From an uncultured Candidatus Melainabacteria bacterium (lineage in GTDB: Bacteria > Cyanobacteriota > Vampirovibrionia > Gastranaerophilales > Gastranaerophilaceae): a stretch of 39,506 nucleotides of DNA. Positions within the stretch are counted from its first letter, which is position 1. Each line of letters begins with the position of its first letter. The notes under the pieces are model-generated. The model worked only from the letters and a program-made list of their open reading frames with translations, searched no databases and had not been told where the DNA came from. The stretch is from NCBI GenBank assembly GCA_946055575.1, contig CAMGGL010000005.1, forward strand, positions 1-39,506, written 5' to 3'. The position numbers and the translations under genes were made by a program. Positions 30,242 through 37,937 of the stretch are shown in pieces.

Positions 30242-30524
30242 GGTGGTAGAATGAGTAATCTTCTGCCGCAGGATCCGTGTAAACATACAGTTTTCTCCAG
30301 AATCTTACGAATTTATTTTGATTTTTGTATTTAACTTCATCTGCAGTATAATAAGGAGCACCTTGAGCTCTGGCTTTAGATACATTAACTATATCCGTTG
30401 TCTGAGCTGAGTATCCGTTATTTTGTAAAACCGCAGGGTGAGTTGTTTGGTCTACCGAAATGGCAGCATAAGACTGAATTTGAACAGCCATTGATACAAC
30501 TACCAGTAATAATAATTTTTTCAT
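30204..30524 (-). CDS. small secreted hypothetical protein
   Basis: Signal peptide MKKLLLLVVVSMAVQIQSYA; SD-like AGAGGTGAC upstream. Confidence 0.6.
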   Translation of the reverse strand: MKKLLLLVVVSMAVQIQSYAAISVDQTTHPAVLQNNGYSAQTTDIVNVSKARAQGAPYYTADEVKYKNQNKFVRFWRKLYVYTDPAAEDYSFYHHDTNTVPAYTDL

Positions 30525-30629
30525 AGTCACCTCTTTTTATAGTATTATAATATTTTTTTCACACTTAGGCAATAATATTATAATTTGTTTACAAAAAATT
30601 TACATGAAGTCATTATAGCATTTTATAAT

Positions 30630-31685
30630 TTATTTAAGTTCGAATTTAATAATTTCTTCGAGTTTATCAAGTAATTCCGCTTCCGGAACTCTGGCGACGA
30701 TTTCGCCTTTTTTAAATACGTAGCCTTCGCCGATTCCGCCGGCAATTCCGAAATCCGCATGACTTGCTTCTCCCGGTCCGTTAACGGCACACCCCATAGT
30801 TGCGATAGTAATGTCTTTATCCAAATCTTTAAATCTGTTTTCTACTTGTTTTGCCAATGAAATCAAATCAATTTGTGTCCTTCCGCAGGTCGGGCATGAG
30901 ATAAAATTCACACCTCGTTTGCGAAGTTTTAAACTTTTCAGAATTTCATAACCTGCAAAAACTTCTTCAATCGGGTTTTCGGTGAGTGAAACTCGTATTG
31001 TATCGCCAATGCCTTCGGCAAGTAGAGTACCTATTCCAACCGCCGATTTAATAATCCCGCCTTTTAAAGTTCCGGCTTCCGTCACTCCTAGATGTAGCGG
31101 GTAATCGACTTTTTCTGCCATTAAACGATAAGCCTCAATTGTAGTCATAACATCTGAGGATTTAAGTGAAATTTTTATCATATCAAAATCGAGGTCTTCC
31201 AAAATTTTAATGTGGCCCATTGCGCTTTCAACCATTTTTTGTGCAAGTGGAATATCTTTTTCTTTTAGTATTTTTTCTAATGAGCCTGCATTTACTCCTA
31301 TTCTAATCGGAATATTTTGTTGCTTCGCAAGTTTTACGACCTGTTCTGTATGTTCGCGTTTGCCGATGTTTCCGGGATTAAGCCTTAGCGCAGATATGCC
31401 GTTATTTATACATTGAAGCGCCAAACGGTAGTCAAAATGTATATCTGCCACAAGCGGAACGGGTGAAAGTTTAACTATTTGTTTAATTGCTTCTGCCGCA
31501 TCCTTGTTTAAAACGGCAAGTCTGACGATTTCGCAACCTGCTTCTGCCAGTTCTTGTATTTGATGTAGGGTTTCGCTTACATTGCGAGTATCAGTATTGC
31601 ACATGGACTGAACGCTTATCGGACTATTATTACCGATTTTTACATTTCCTATTGAAATTTCTTTTGATTTTCTTCTTTTTATCAT
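30630..31685 (-). CDS. ispG: 4-hydroxy-3-methylbut-2-en-1-yl diphosphate synthase
   Basis: GNVKIGNNSPISVQSMCNTDTRNV, VADIHFDYRLAL, LRLNPGNIG, ISCPTCGRTQIDL, ATMGCAVNGPGEASHADFGIAGG. Confidence 0.97.
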   Translation of the reverse strand: MIKRRKSKEISIGNVKIGNNSPISVQSMCNTDTRNVSETLHQIQELAEAGCEIVRLAVLNKDAAEAIKQIVKLSPVPLVADIHFDYRLALQCINNGISALRLNPGNIGKREHTEQVVKLAKQQNIPIRIGVNAGSLEKILKEKDIPLAQKMVESAMGHIKILEDLDFDMIKISLKSSDVMTTIEAYRLMAEKVDYPLHLGVTEAGTLKGGIIKSAVGIGTLLAEGIGDTIRVSLTENPIEEVFAGYEILKSLKLRKRGVNFISCPTCGRTQIDLISLAKQVENRFKDLDKDITIATMGCAVNGPGEASHADFGIAGGIGEGYVFKKGEIVARVPEAELLDKLEEIIKFELK

Positions 31686-31724
31686 ACAATTATTTTATCA
31701 CAAATTAATTGAGAGGGTATATAT

Positions 31725-32462
31725 ATGAGAATTGCGGTATTATCTGATTTGCATGGGAATGCACAGGCTTTGGAAGCGGTAATGGGTGATGTTGTTGAAC
31801 AACAATGTGAGCATGTTTTTTGTTTGGGCGATATTGCGTTAGCAGGACCACAGCCAAAAATTGTTGTTGATTATGTAATGTCACAGGATGCTTCTTGGAC
31901 TGTAATTCAGGGTAATACCGATAAAATGATTGCGCAATACGGGCCGGATGTCATGGATTTTTTGGAAGCTCAATATCCTGTTATGGCGAATGCTATTGCT
32001 GATGATGTAATGGTTTTAAGCGAAGATCACCGCGCATATTTATCTCAACTTCCTCCGATGTTAAGCCTTGATGTTGAAGGTTGTAGTGTTCTGCTTGTTC
32101 ACGGTTCTCCGAGGGCGAATAATGAAGATATTTTGCCTAATATGCCGCTTGAAGTTGTTGAAGAAATTATCGCAGGCACTCAAGAAAAATTAATCTTATG
32201 CGGGCATACACATGTGCCGTGCGGATATCAAACAAATGGCGGTCAGACGGTTGTGAATGTTGGTAGCGTCGGACGCCCGATGACCCATGAGCCAAAGGCT
32301 TGTTATGCTATTATAGATTTTTCACAAGGCTCGTTTGAAGTTCGTCACAGATTTGTTGAGTATGACAATGTTTTAGCAGCACAAATCGTATCACAACGCG
32401 GGTTTGTCGGAGCAGACAGACTGGCTGATATCTTGCTTAAGCCTGTAGAAAGACACGTATAA
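31725..32462 (+). CDS. YfcE/MJ0936-type metallophosphoesterase
   Basis: IAVLSDLHGNAQALEAV, CLGDIALAGP, GNTDKM, LLVHGSP, LCGHTHVP, VNVGSVGRP. Confidence 0.9.
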   Translation: MRIAVLSDLHGNAQALEAVMGDVVEQQCEHVFCLGDIALAGPQPKIVVDYVMSQDASWTVIQGNTDKMIAQYGPDVMDFLEAQYPVMANAIADDVMVLSEDHRAYLSQLPPMLSLDVEGCSVLLVHGSPRANNEDILPNMPLEVVEEIIAGTQEKLILCGHTHVPCGYQTNGGQTVVNVGSVGRPMTHEPKACYAIIDFSQGSFEVRHRFVEYDNVLAAQIVSQRGFVGADRLADILLKPVERHV

Positions 32463-33386
32463 TTAACCTTTGACGGCTCCGTCGTTTTCGCCGGAGATAA
32501 AGTATTTTTGCATTGCAAGGAAAAATATAATAATCGGGATTGTTGAAATTATTGAACCGGCTGCGATAAATCGCCAATTTGAGGAGAACATCCCTTGCAA
32601 ATTGTTCACCCCGACTGGAAGTGTGTACATGGTTTCTTTTGTAAGAACGATACTTGGCCATAAAAATTCACCCCAAGACCCGATAAACGTAAATATTGCA
32701 AGCACCGCCAAAGACGGTTTAACCATAGGTAATAATACTTTCCAAAACACCTGAAAGACGTTGCAACCGTCAACGATTGCGGCTTCTTCCATTTCTCTCG
32801 GAATTGCAAGAAATGCCTGACGCATCAAAAATATCCCGAAAGCGCTGACTGCAAACGGCATAATCAATCCTATAAATCCCATTGTATCGTTAACCGTATC
32901 AACAAGATGCAGTTTCAGAGTGATAAGATACACAGGCAACATTATTGCTTGAAAAGGTATCATAATAGTTGCCAAAATCGCAAAAAACGTGATTTTTTTA
33001 CCTTTAAACTCCATTCTCGCAAGCGGATAAGCCGCAAGTGATGACAATATGAGGTTTAATAAAACCGTTCCGGCTGCAACAATCATGCTGTTTATAAAGT
33101 ACCTCATCAAATCTACTTTGTGCCAAACTCCGACATAGTTCTCCCACGTAAAATCTTGCGGAAATAATACCGGTGGATAGGCAAATATATTTTCACCCGA
33201 ACCTTTTAACGAAGTTGATAAAAGCCATATAAACGGCAATATTGAAAGCAACGATACAAATATTAAAATTGCATGTACCCAAAAATTTTTTAACCCTCTC
33301 CCGAATTTCTGATTTTCGCCTGAACGGCTTAAATCGAAATTCTGCCCTCTCACAGGGAGAGAGGGCAAGCCAAATTTACCCCTCAT
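32463..33386 (-). CDS. carbohydrate ABC transporter permease (MalG-like)
   Basis: EEAAIVDGCNVFQVFWKVLLPMVKPSLAVLAIF (EAA loop); ATGA overlap with the upstream permease stop. Confidence 0.93.
   Translation of the reverse strand: MRGKFGLPSLPVRGQNFDLSRSGENQKFGRGLKNFWVHAILIFVSLLSILPFIWLLSTSLKGSGENIFAYPPVLFPQDFTWENYVGVWHKVDLMRYFINSMIVAAGTVLLNLILSSLAAYPLARMEFKGKKITFFAILATIMIPFQAIMLPVYLITLKLHLVDTVNDTMGFIGLIMPFAVSAFGIFLMRQAFLAIPREMEEAAIVDGCNVFQVFWKVLLPMVKPSLAVLAIFTFIGSWGEFLWPSIVLTKETMYTLPVGVNNLQGMFSSNWRFIAAGSIISTIPIIIFFLAMQKYFISGENDGAVKG
33293..33367. repeat. imperfect hairpin-forming interspersed repeat inside the permease N-terminus
   Basis: ccctctcccGAATTTctGATTTtcgcctgaacggcttAAATCgAAATTCtgccctctcacagggagagaggg: nested inverted repeats atypical of coding DNA. 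Confidence 0.7.
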
Positions 33387-34255
33387 ACTTGATATTTCCC
33401 CCTTTCAAAACAACAGATATTGATAAGTGAGAAAATCATAACTATTATTAATAGCAGTACAGCCATAGCTGAGGCATATCCCAAATCCAAGTTTTCAAAA
33501 GCTTTTTCATAGATATAATAAACGATAGTTTTTGTTGAATTAAGCGGGCCGCCTTTTGTCATGACGTATATTTCCGCAAAAATTTTCATTGCTGAGATTG
33601 AGCTGATTGTAGTAACAAGTGCTATTGTCGGCATAATATGTGGGATTGTGACTGTTAAATGTTTTCTGAAAAATCCGGCTCCGTCGATTTCGCAAGCCTC
33701 GTAGAGTTCTTTTGGAACACTCATAAGCGCGGCAAGATATATCATCATATAGTAGCCGATACCTTTCCATATAGTTACTATTATAACCGAATAAATAGCG
33801 TATTTTGGATCTGTAAGCCAGCCGATAGAGTTAATATGTAAAACATTCAATAAATAATTCAAAATTCCCTGCTCTGCGTATAGCCACTTAAATGCGATTG
33901 CCGCAACAACGATAGATACAATTACGGGAAGATAAATCAATATCTTGTACAAAGTAAGCCCTTTTATTTCTCGATTGATAAGCACCGCCAAAAATAGCGG
34001 TACAATTGCAAGGATTGGTACTGCAACAATAAGATACAACAACGTATTCCACAAAACTTTGTAAAAAATCGGGTTTTTTATGATATCCAAATAATTTTGT
34101 AACCCTGCAAAATTTGCATTATAAATATCATGAGAATAGTCTTGGAAACTTAAAAATATAGTTTGAAAAAACGGGATAAAAAAGAAAATAACCAAAACAA
34201 CAAACGCCGGTAATAAAAAAAGATATGGTGCTGTTTTTCCGTAATATTTAAACAT
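33383..34255 (-). CDS. sugar ABC transporter permease (MalF/UgpA-like)
   Basis: YLFLLPAFVVLVIFFFIPFFQTIFLSFQDY; ELYEACEIDGAGFFRKHLTVTIPHIMPTIALV (EAA loop). Confidence 0.93.
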   Translation of the reverse strand: MFKYYGKTAPYLFLLPAFVVLVIFFFIPFFQTIFLSFQDYSHDIYNANFAGLQNYLDIIKNPIFYKVLWNTLLYLIVAVPILAIVPLFLAVLINREIKGLTLYKILIYLPVIVSIVVAAIAFKWLYAEQGILNYLLNVLHINSIGWLTDPKYAIYSVIIVTIWKGIGYYMMIYLAALMSVPKELYEACEIDGAGFFRKHLTVTIPHIMPTIALVTTISSISAMKIFAEIYVMTKGGPLNSTKTIVYYIYEKAFENLDLGYASAMAVLLLIIVMIFSLINICCFERGKYQV

Positions 34256-34281
34256 ACAGCTATTATCGCACTCAAAAGGAA

Positions 34282-34602
34282 TTAGGTCAATTTGTGAAGA
34301 TTGTCAAATTTAAGGCATTTATATAAATAGATAATATTTTTGTCGTATTCAAGTGATTCAATAATTTCTTGACGCATTTGAGAATAAGGGATAGAGTTAA
34401 ATACAAAAAGTTCATAAATCTCAACATTTAATGCGGATGCGATAGCGCTTAATGTGTCAGCGGTGGGATAATTACTACCTATTTCTATGCGGCTAATGTT
34501 TTTTGGGTCAATACCAACCAGTTCTGCAAGTTTTTCTTGTGTAATTTTGCGTTCTTTGCGCAGTTTTTGTATCTTCTGTCCGAGTTTTTGTTTTAACGTC
34601 AT
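34282..34602 (-). CDS. XRE-family HTH transcriptional regulator
   Basis: KLGQKIQKLRKERKITQEKLAELVGIDPKNISRIEIGSNYPTADTLSAIASALNVEIYELF; start MTLKQ at 34602 after AAGGAT. Confidence 0.88.
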   Translation of the reverse strand: MTLKQKLGQKIQKLRKERKITQEKLAELVGIDPKNISRIEIGSNYPTADTLSAIASALNVEIYELFVFNSIPYSQMRQEIIESLEYDKNIIYLYKCLKFDNLHKLT

Positions 34603-34681
34603 AATCTTATCCTTATATATATCTTTGCCTATCTTATAGGATAATTTAACTATCTGATGAATATATTTTCGACAATATTGG

Positions 34682-34710
34682 ACGTGTCGGATTGACAAAT
34701 ATCTACACGT
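34682..34710. promoter_or_regulatory. putative operator: perfect inverted repeat ACGTGT-N17-ACACGT spanning the -35
   Basis: ACGTGT at 34682-34687 and ACACGT at 34705-34710, between the divergent XRE and prepilin genes. Confidence 0.4.
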
Positions 34711-34720
34711 AAGATATAAT
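34692..34720 (+). promoter_or_regulatory. consensus sigma70 promoter for prepilin copy 3 (TTGACA-N17-TATAAT)
   Basis: -35 TTGACA 34692-34697, -10 TATAAT 34715-34720, exactly 17-nt spacer. Confidence 0.8.
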
Positions 34721-34809
34721 ATTAATATAATTCTACTCAATAAATAGAATTATACGTTTTCTATTTTGATGGAAGTTGTAACAATGAAAAAAAGAAAGGA
34801 TTAAGAGTT

Positions 34810-35607
34810 ATGACAAAAAGGTTCGGCTTTACTTTGGCAGAAGTGTTGATCACATTGGGTATTATCGGTGTAGTTGCCGCAATGACTATCCCTACGTTGA
34901 TTGCAAACACTAACGGTGCAAAATTCAGATCACAATTTAAAAAGACATTATCAACATTGAACCAAGCAGGTTTGATGTCCCAAGCTCAGTATGATTTTGA
35001 CTATGCAGGTACATCCTCAACTTGTGTAGCTGTAAAAACTGCGGATGGAAAAGCCTCTGTTACTGGAGATAAACAACACCCTGATTCTGCAATGACATTC
35101 TGTGCATTATTAAACGGCACATTGACAGGTCATACTTATGTTGGAGAATCAACAAAATTGTTTCGTAATAATAACGGTACGCAACTTCAATATTCTTGGG
35201 TAAAAACAAAAGGAGCTGATAAAGCGTTAGCAAACGGTCTAAAATTAGCTGATACTATTAACTATACTTTAGCAGACGGTTCAATTGTTGGGTTCCACAA
35301 AAATGCTTCAGGTTGTGAACTTGCCCCTGGTACACCTTTAGATGCTACAGTAATTGCTGGTGGTTTGGCTAATTGTATAGGTTATATTGATGTAAACGGC
35401 GTAACCCTACCAAACTCTGAAGTATCATGCGGTAAAGGTACTGCTGGTGCTACAGCTGATGTTGCTACAAGTAATGATGTAACTACTCCATGTGCTGTAC
35501 CAAACGATGCAACACACATGACAGACGTATTCCCGATTGTATTCCACGATGCGACTGTTGAACCTGCATCAAACGCAGCAAAATACGTGTTGACATCTAG
35601 CAAATAG
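34810..35607 (+). CDS. type IV prepilin / pseudopilin-like protein (copy 3)
   Basis: MTKRFG|FTLAEVLITLGIIGVVAAMTIPTLIANTNGAKFRSQFKKT; six Cys; CIGYIDVNGVTLPNSEVSC; HMTDVFPIVFHDATVEPASNAAKYVLTSSK. Confidence 0.9.
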   Translation: MTKRFGFTLAEVLITLGIIGVVAAMTIPTLIANTNGAKFRSQFKKTLSTLNQAGLMSQAQYDFDYAGTSSTCVAVKTADGKASVTGDKQHPDSAMTFCALLNGTLTGHTYVGESTKLFRNNNGTQLQYSWVKTKGADKALANGLKLADTINYTLADGSIVGFHKNASGCELAPGTPLDATVIAGGLANCIGYIDVNGVTLPNSEVSCGKGTAGATADVATSNDVTTPCAVPNDATHMTDVFPIVFHDATVEPASNAAKYVLTSSK

Positions 35608-35662
35608 ACTTTCTTTTTAATAACGCCGAGTGACCGAATCACTTGGTACGCTTTACATTATT

Positions 35663-35697
35663 GGGGCGTGGAATTCACCTTCCACGCCCCTTTCTCT
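35663..35697 (+). terminator. terminator of prepilin copy 3, same element as at 11405-11440
   Basis: GGGGCGTGGAATTCACCTTCCACGCCCC then TTTCTCT. Confidence 0.75.
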
Positions 35698-35705
35698 ATC
35701 AAATA

Positions 35706-36240
35706 TGTCACCCTTGAATACTTGTGTCATCCTGAACTTGTTTCAGGGTCTATTATGCGCAAAGGTTGAACAAGTATGTCATCCTGAATTTATTTCAGGA
35801 TCTTAAACCATAGCAAACCCCACCAACAGCAAGACCCTGAAACGAGTTCAGGGTGACATGGTTGGGAGTATTTGGTGAGAAAAGAGGGAGTACACAATGG
35901 TCTAACGCGTATGTCATCCTGAATTTATTTCAGGATCTTATGACCAGTCAAAATTTGCCAATACCTTTTCAGACTCTTTATGAAATATCGCAACAATTCC
36001 ACGAATGTAAGATGCTGAAACGAGTTCAGCATGACAATATAAGGAAAACAAAGGGTTAAACGCGTATGTCATCCTGAATTTATTTCAGGATCTTAACCCC
36101 TAGCAAACCCCTCCAACGGCAAGACCCTGAAACGCGCCTCGCATTAAACGGATACGCTTACGCTTTCATCCTCTGCTCGGCTTGTTCAGGGTGACACATG
36201 TGTTTTACTTTTTATATTCTGCTCGGTTTGTTCAGTATGA
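35706..36240. repeat. REP-like hairpin array R3
   Basis: Tandem tgtcatcctgaa...ttcaggatct-type modules and variants with recurring spacers. Confidence 0.85.
35912..36055 (+). repeat. 144-bp direct repeat, copy A
   Basis: Matches 37399-37542 at 141/144 positions by eye. Confidence 0.88.
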
Positions 36241-36355
36241 CCGAATGGAATGAAAAAGCTAAAACTAGCTCAAGATAGCATATTGACGTTCCGTGGTGAC
36301 CATTTCTTGAATACACATTAACTCACAGTCTATCACATTAATATAATATAAAGTT

Positions 36356-36385
36356 TTTACAAAAGGATTCCTTTTGTACTATAAT
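36356..36385 (+). promoter_or_regulatory. lpxA promoter (TTTACA-N18-TATAAT) with a palindrome between -35 and -10
   Basis: TACAAAAGG-ATT-CCTTTTGTA (36358-36378) lies between TTTACA (36356-36361) and TATAAT (36380-36385). Confidence 0.6.
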
Positions 36386-36418
36386 TGACTTATTGGACAG
36401 TAAAAGAGAGGGAAAAAC

Positions 36419-37222
36419 ATGATAGACAAGACAGCGATAGTACACCCATCGGCAAAGATTGCGGAAGATGCAATAATCGGGCCATACGTAGTAATTGGTG
36501 AAGGTGTAGAAATTGGCAGCGGAACAAGAGTAATTGCAAACGCTTACATTGAACACGCAACAATCGGTAAAAACTGTACAATTTCGCCTTACGCAACAAT
36601 CGGTTCAGAACCGCAGGATTTAGGCTACAAAGGTGAAGATACAAAAGTTGTAATCGGTGACGAAACAATTATCAAAGAAAACGTAACAATTCATCGTGGC
36701 GCAGCTTGCGGAGATTTCACAACAAGAATTGGTAATAAATGTTTGCTGATGGTTGGTTCACACGTTGCTCATAACTGCGTTTTGGCTGATCAGGTAATAC
36801 TTGCAAACCTAGTAACCTTAGGCGGACATGTTCACGTTGGATTTGGCGCATTTGTAGGCGGAATGAGCGTATTCCACCAAAATATCAGAATTGGTGATAT
36901 GGCGATAGTAAGCGGATTTTCTGCATCACGTCAGGATATTTTACCGTATTCAAAAGGTGAAGGCAGACCTCCTGTACCGCGCGGGATTAACGTAATAGCT
37001 TTAAAACGTCGCGGAGTTCCTCTTGAAATCAGAACAGCAACAAATGAGGCATTCAAACTTTTGATTTCTGAGGATTATAATACAAGTCAGGCAATTGAAA
37101 AGATTAAGGCTGAAATCCCGATGAATGAATATATAGAGAAGATGATTGAATTTATACAGACTTCCAAACGCGGAGTTTTATTAAAATCGCACAAATCTGG
37201 CCACGAGTGCTTGGAAGATTAA
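36419..37222 (+). CDS. lpxA: acyl-ACP--UDP-N-acetylglucosamine O-acyltransferase
   Basis: Left-handed beta-helix hexapeptides; IGSEPQDLGYKGEDTKVVIGDETIIKENVTIHRGA; GSHVAHNCVLADQVILANLVTLGGHVHVG; ALKRRGVP. Confidence 0.93.
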   Translation: MIDKTAIVHPSAKIAEDAIIGPYVVIGEGVEIGSGTRVIANAYIEHATIGKNCTISPYATIGSEPQDLGYKGEDTKVVIGDETIIKENVTIHRGAACGDFTTRIGNKCLLMVGSHVAHNCVLADQVILANLVTLGGHVHVGFGAFVGGMSVFHQNIRIGDMAIVSGFSASRQDILPYSKGEGRPPVPRGINVIALKRRGVPLEIRTATNEAFKLLISEDYNTSQAIEKIKAEIPMNEYIEKMIEFIQTSKRGVLLKSHKSGHECLED

Positions 37223-37253
37223 AAGCAAAATATTATGAGTTAAAGGATTTTAC

Positions 37254-37287
37254 AAAAAAGACCCTGAACATGCACAGGGTCTTTTTT
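37254..37287 (+). terminator. rho-independent terminator after lpxA
   Basis: AAAAAAGACCCTG-AACATGCA-CAGGGTCTTTTTT. Confidence 0.85.
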
Positions 37288-37307
37288 GTACTCAGTTTTA
37301 ACACCCA

Positions 37308-37835
37308 TGTCATCCTTGAACACATGTGTCATCCTGAACTTGTTTCAGGATCTATTTATATACAAGGGTCAAACGCATCTGCTATCTTTGAACAATTCTG
37401 TCATCCTGAACTTATTTCAGGATCTTATGACCAGTCAAAATTTGCCAATACCTTTTCAGACTCTTTATAAAATATCGCAACAATTCCACGATTGTAAGAT
37501 GCTGAAACGAGTTCAGCATGACAATATAAGGAAAACAAAGGGGCAAACACACATGTCATCCTGAATTTATTTCAGGATCTTGCCGTTGGTGGGGTTTGCT
37601 ATAGTTTAAGCCCCTGAAACGAGTTCAGGGTGACACATGTGTTTTACTTTTTATATTCTGTTCGGCTTGTTCAGGATCTTTTTGAAATCTAGCAAGTATG
37701 TCACAACTTTTAGATCCTGAAACAAGTTCAGGGTGACACATGTGTTTTACTTTTCATCCTCTGCTCGGCTTGTTCAGGATGACACATGTTTTTACTTTTT
37801 GTATTCTGTTCGGCTTGTTCAGGGTGGCATGTTTG
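37308..37835. repeat. REP-like hairpin array R4
   Basis: Many cctgaa(c/a)...ttcagg modules and 'ctgctcggcttgttcaggatgacacatgtgttttac' variants. Confidence 0.85.
37399..37542 (+). repeat. 144-bp direct repeat, copy B
   Basis: See copy A at 35912-36055. Confidence 0.88.
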
Positions 37836-37875
37836 TCAAAACTATTGTCGTAGAAGCACTTTGTTTCCTATCTTA

Positions 37876-37910
37876 AAAACAAAGCCGGATAATTCTATCC
37901 GACTTCGTTT
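37876..37910 (-). terminator. terminator of the 37938-38513 gene
   Basis: Minus strand AAACGAAGTCGGATAGAATTATCCGGCTTTGTTTTT. Confidence 0.7.
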
Positions 37911-37937
37911 AATATTTTATTTGGTATGTAGTTAGTA

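Noticed and set aside
35853-36059. ORF containing 'SNAYVILNLFQDLMTSQNLPIPFQTLYEISQQFHECKMLKRVQHDN'
   Set aside because: Translation of the REP-like repeat array; the same peptide recurs in 37286-37564, and there is no independent coding evidence.
36338-36668. Minus-strand ORFs opposite lpxA
   Set aside because: Low-complexity Leu/Ser/Tyr-rich antisense of hexapeptide repeats.
37207-37564. ORFs 37207-37470 and 37286-37564 ('CHPELVSGS' peptides)
   Set aside because: Translations of interspersed hairpin repeats in array R4; 37207 also overlaps the lpxA 3' end and its terminator.
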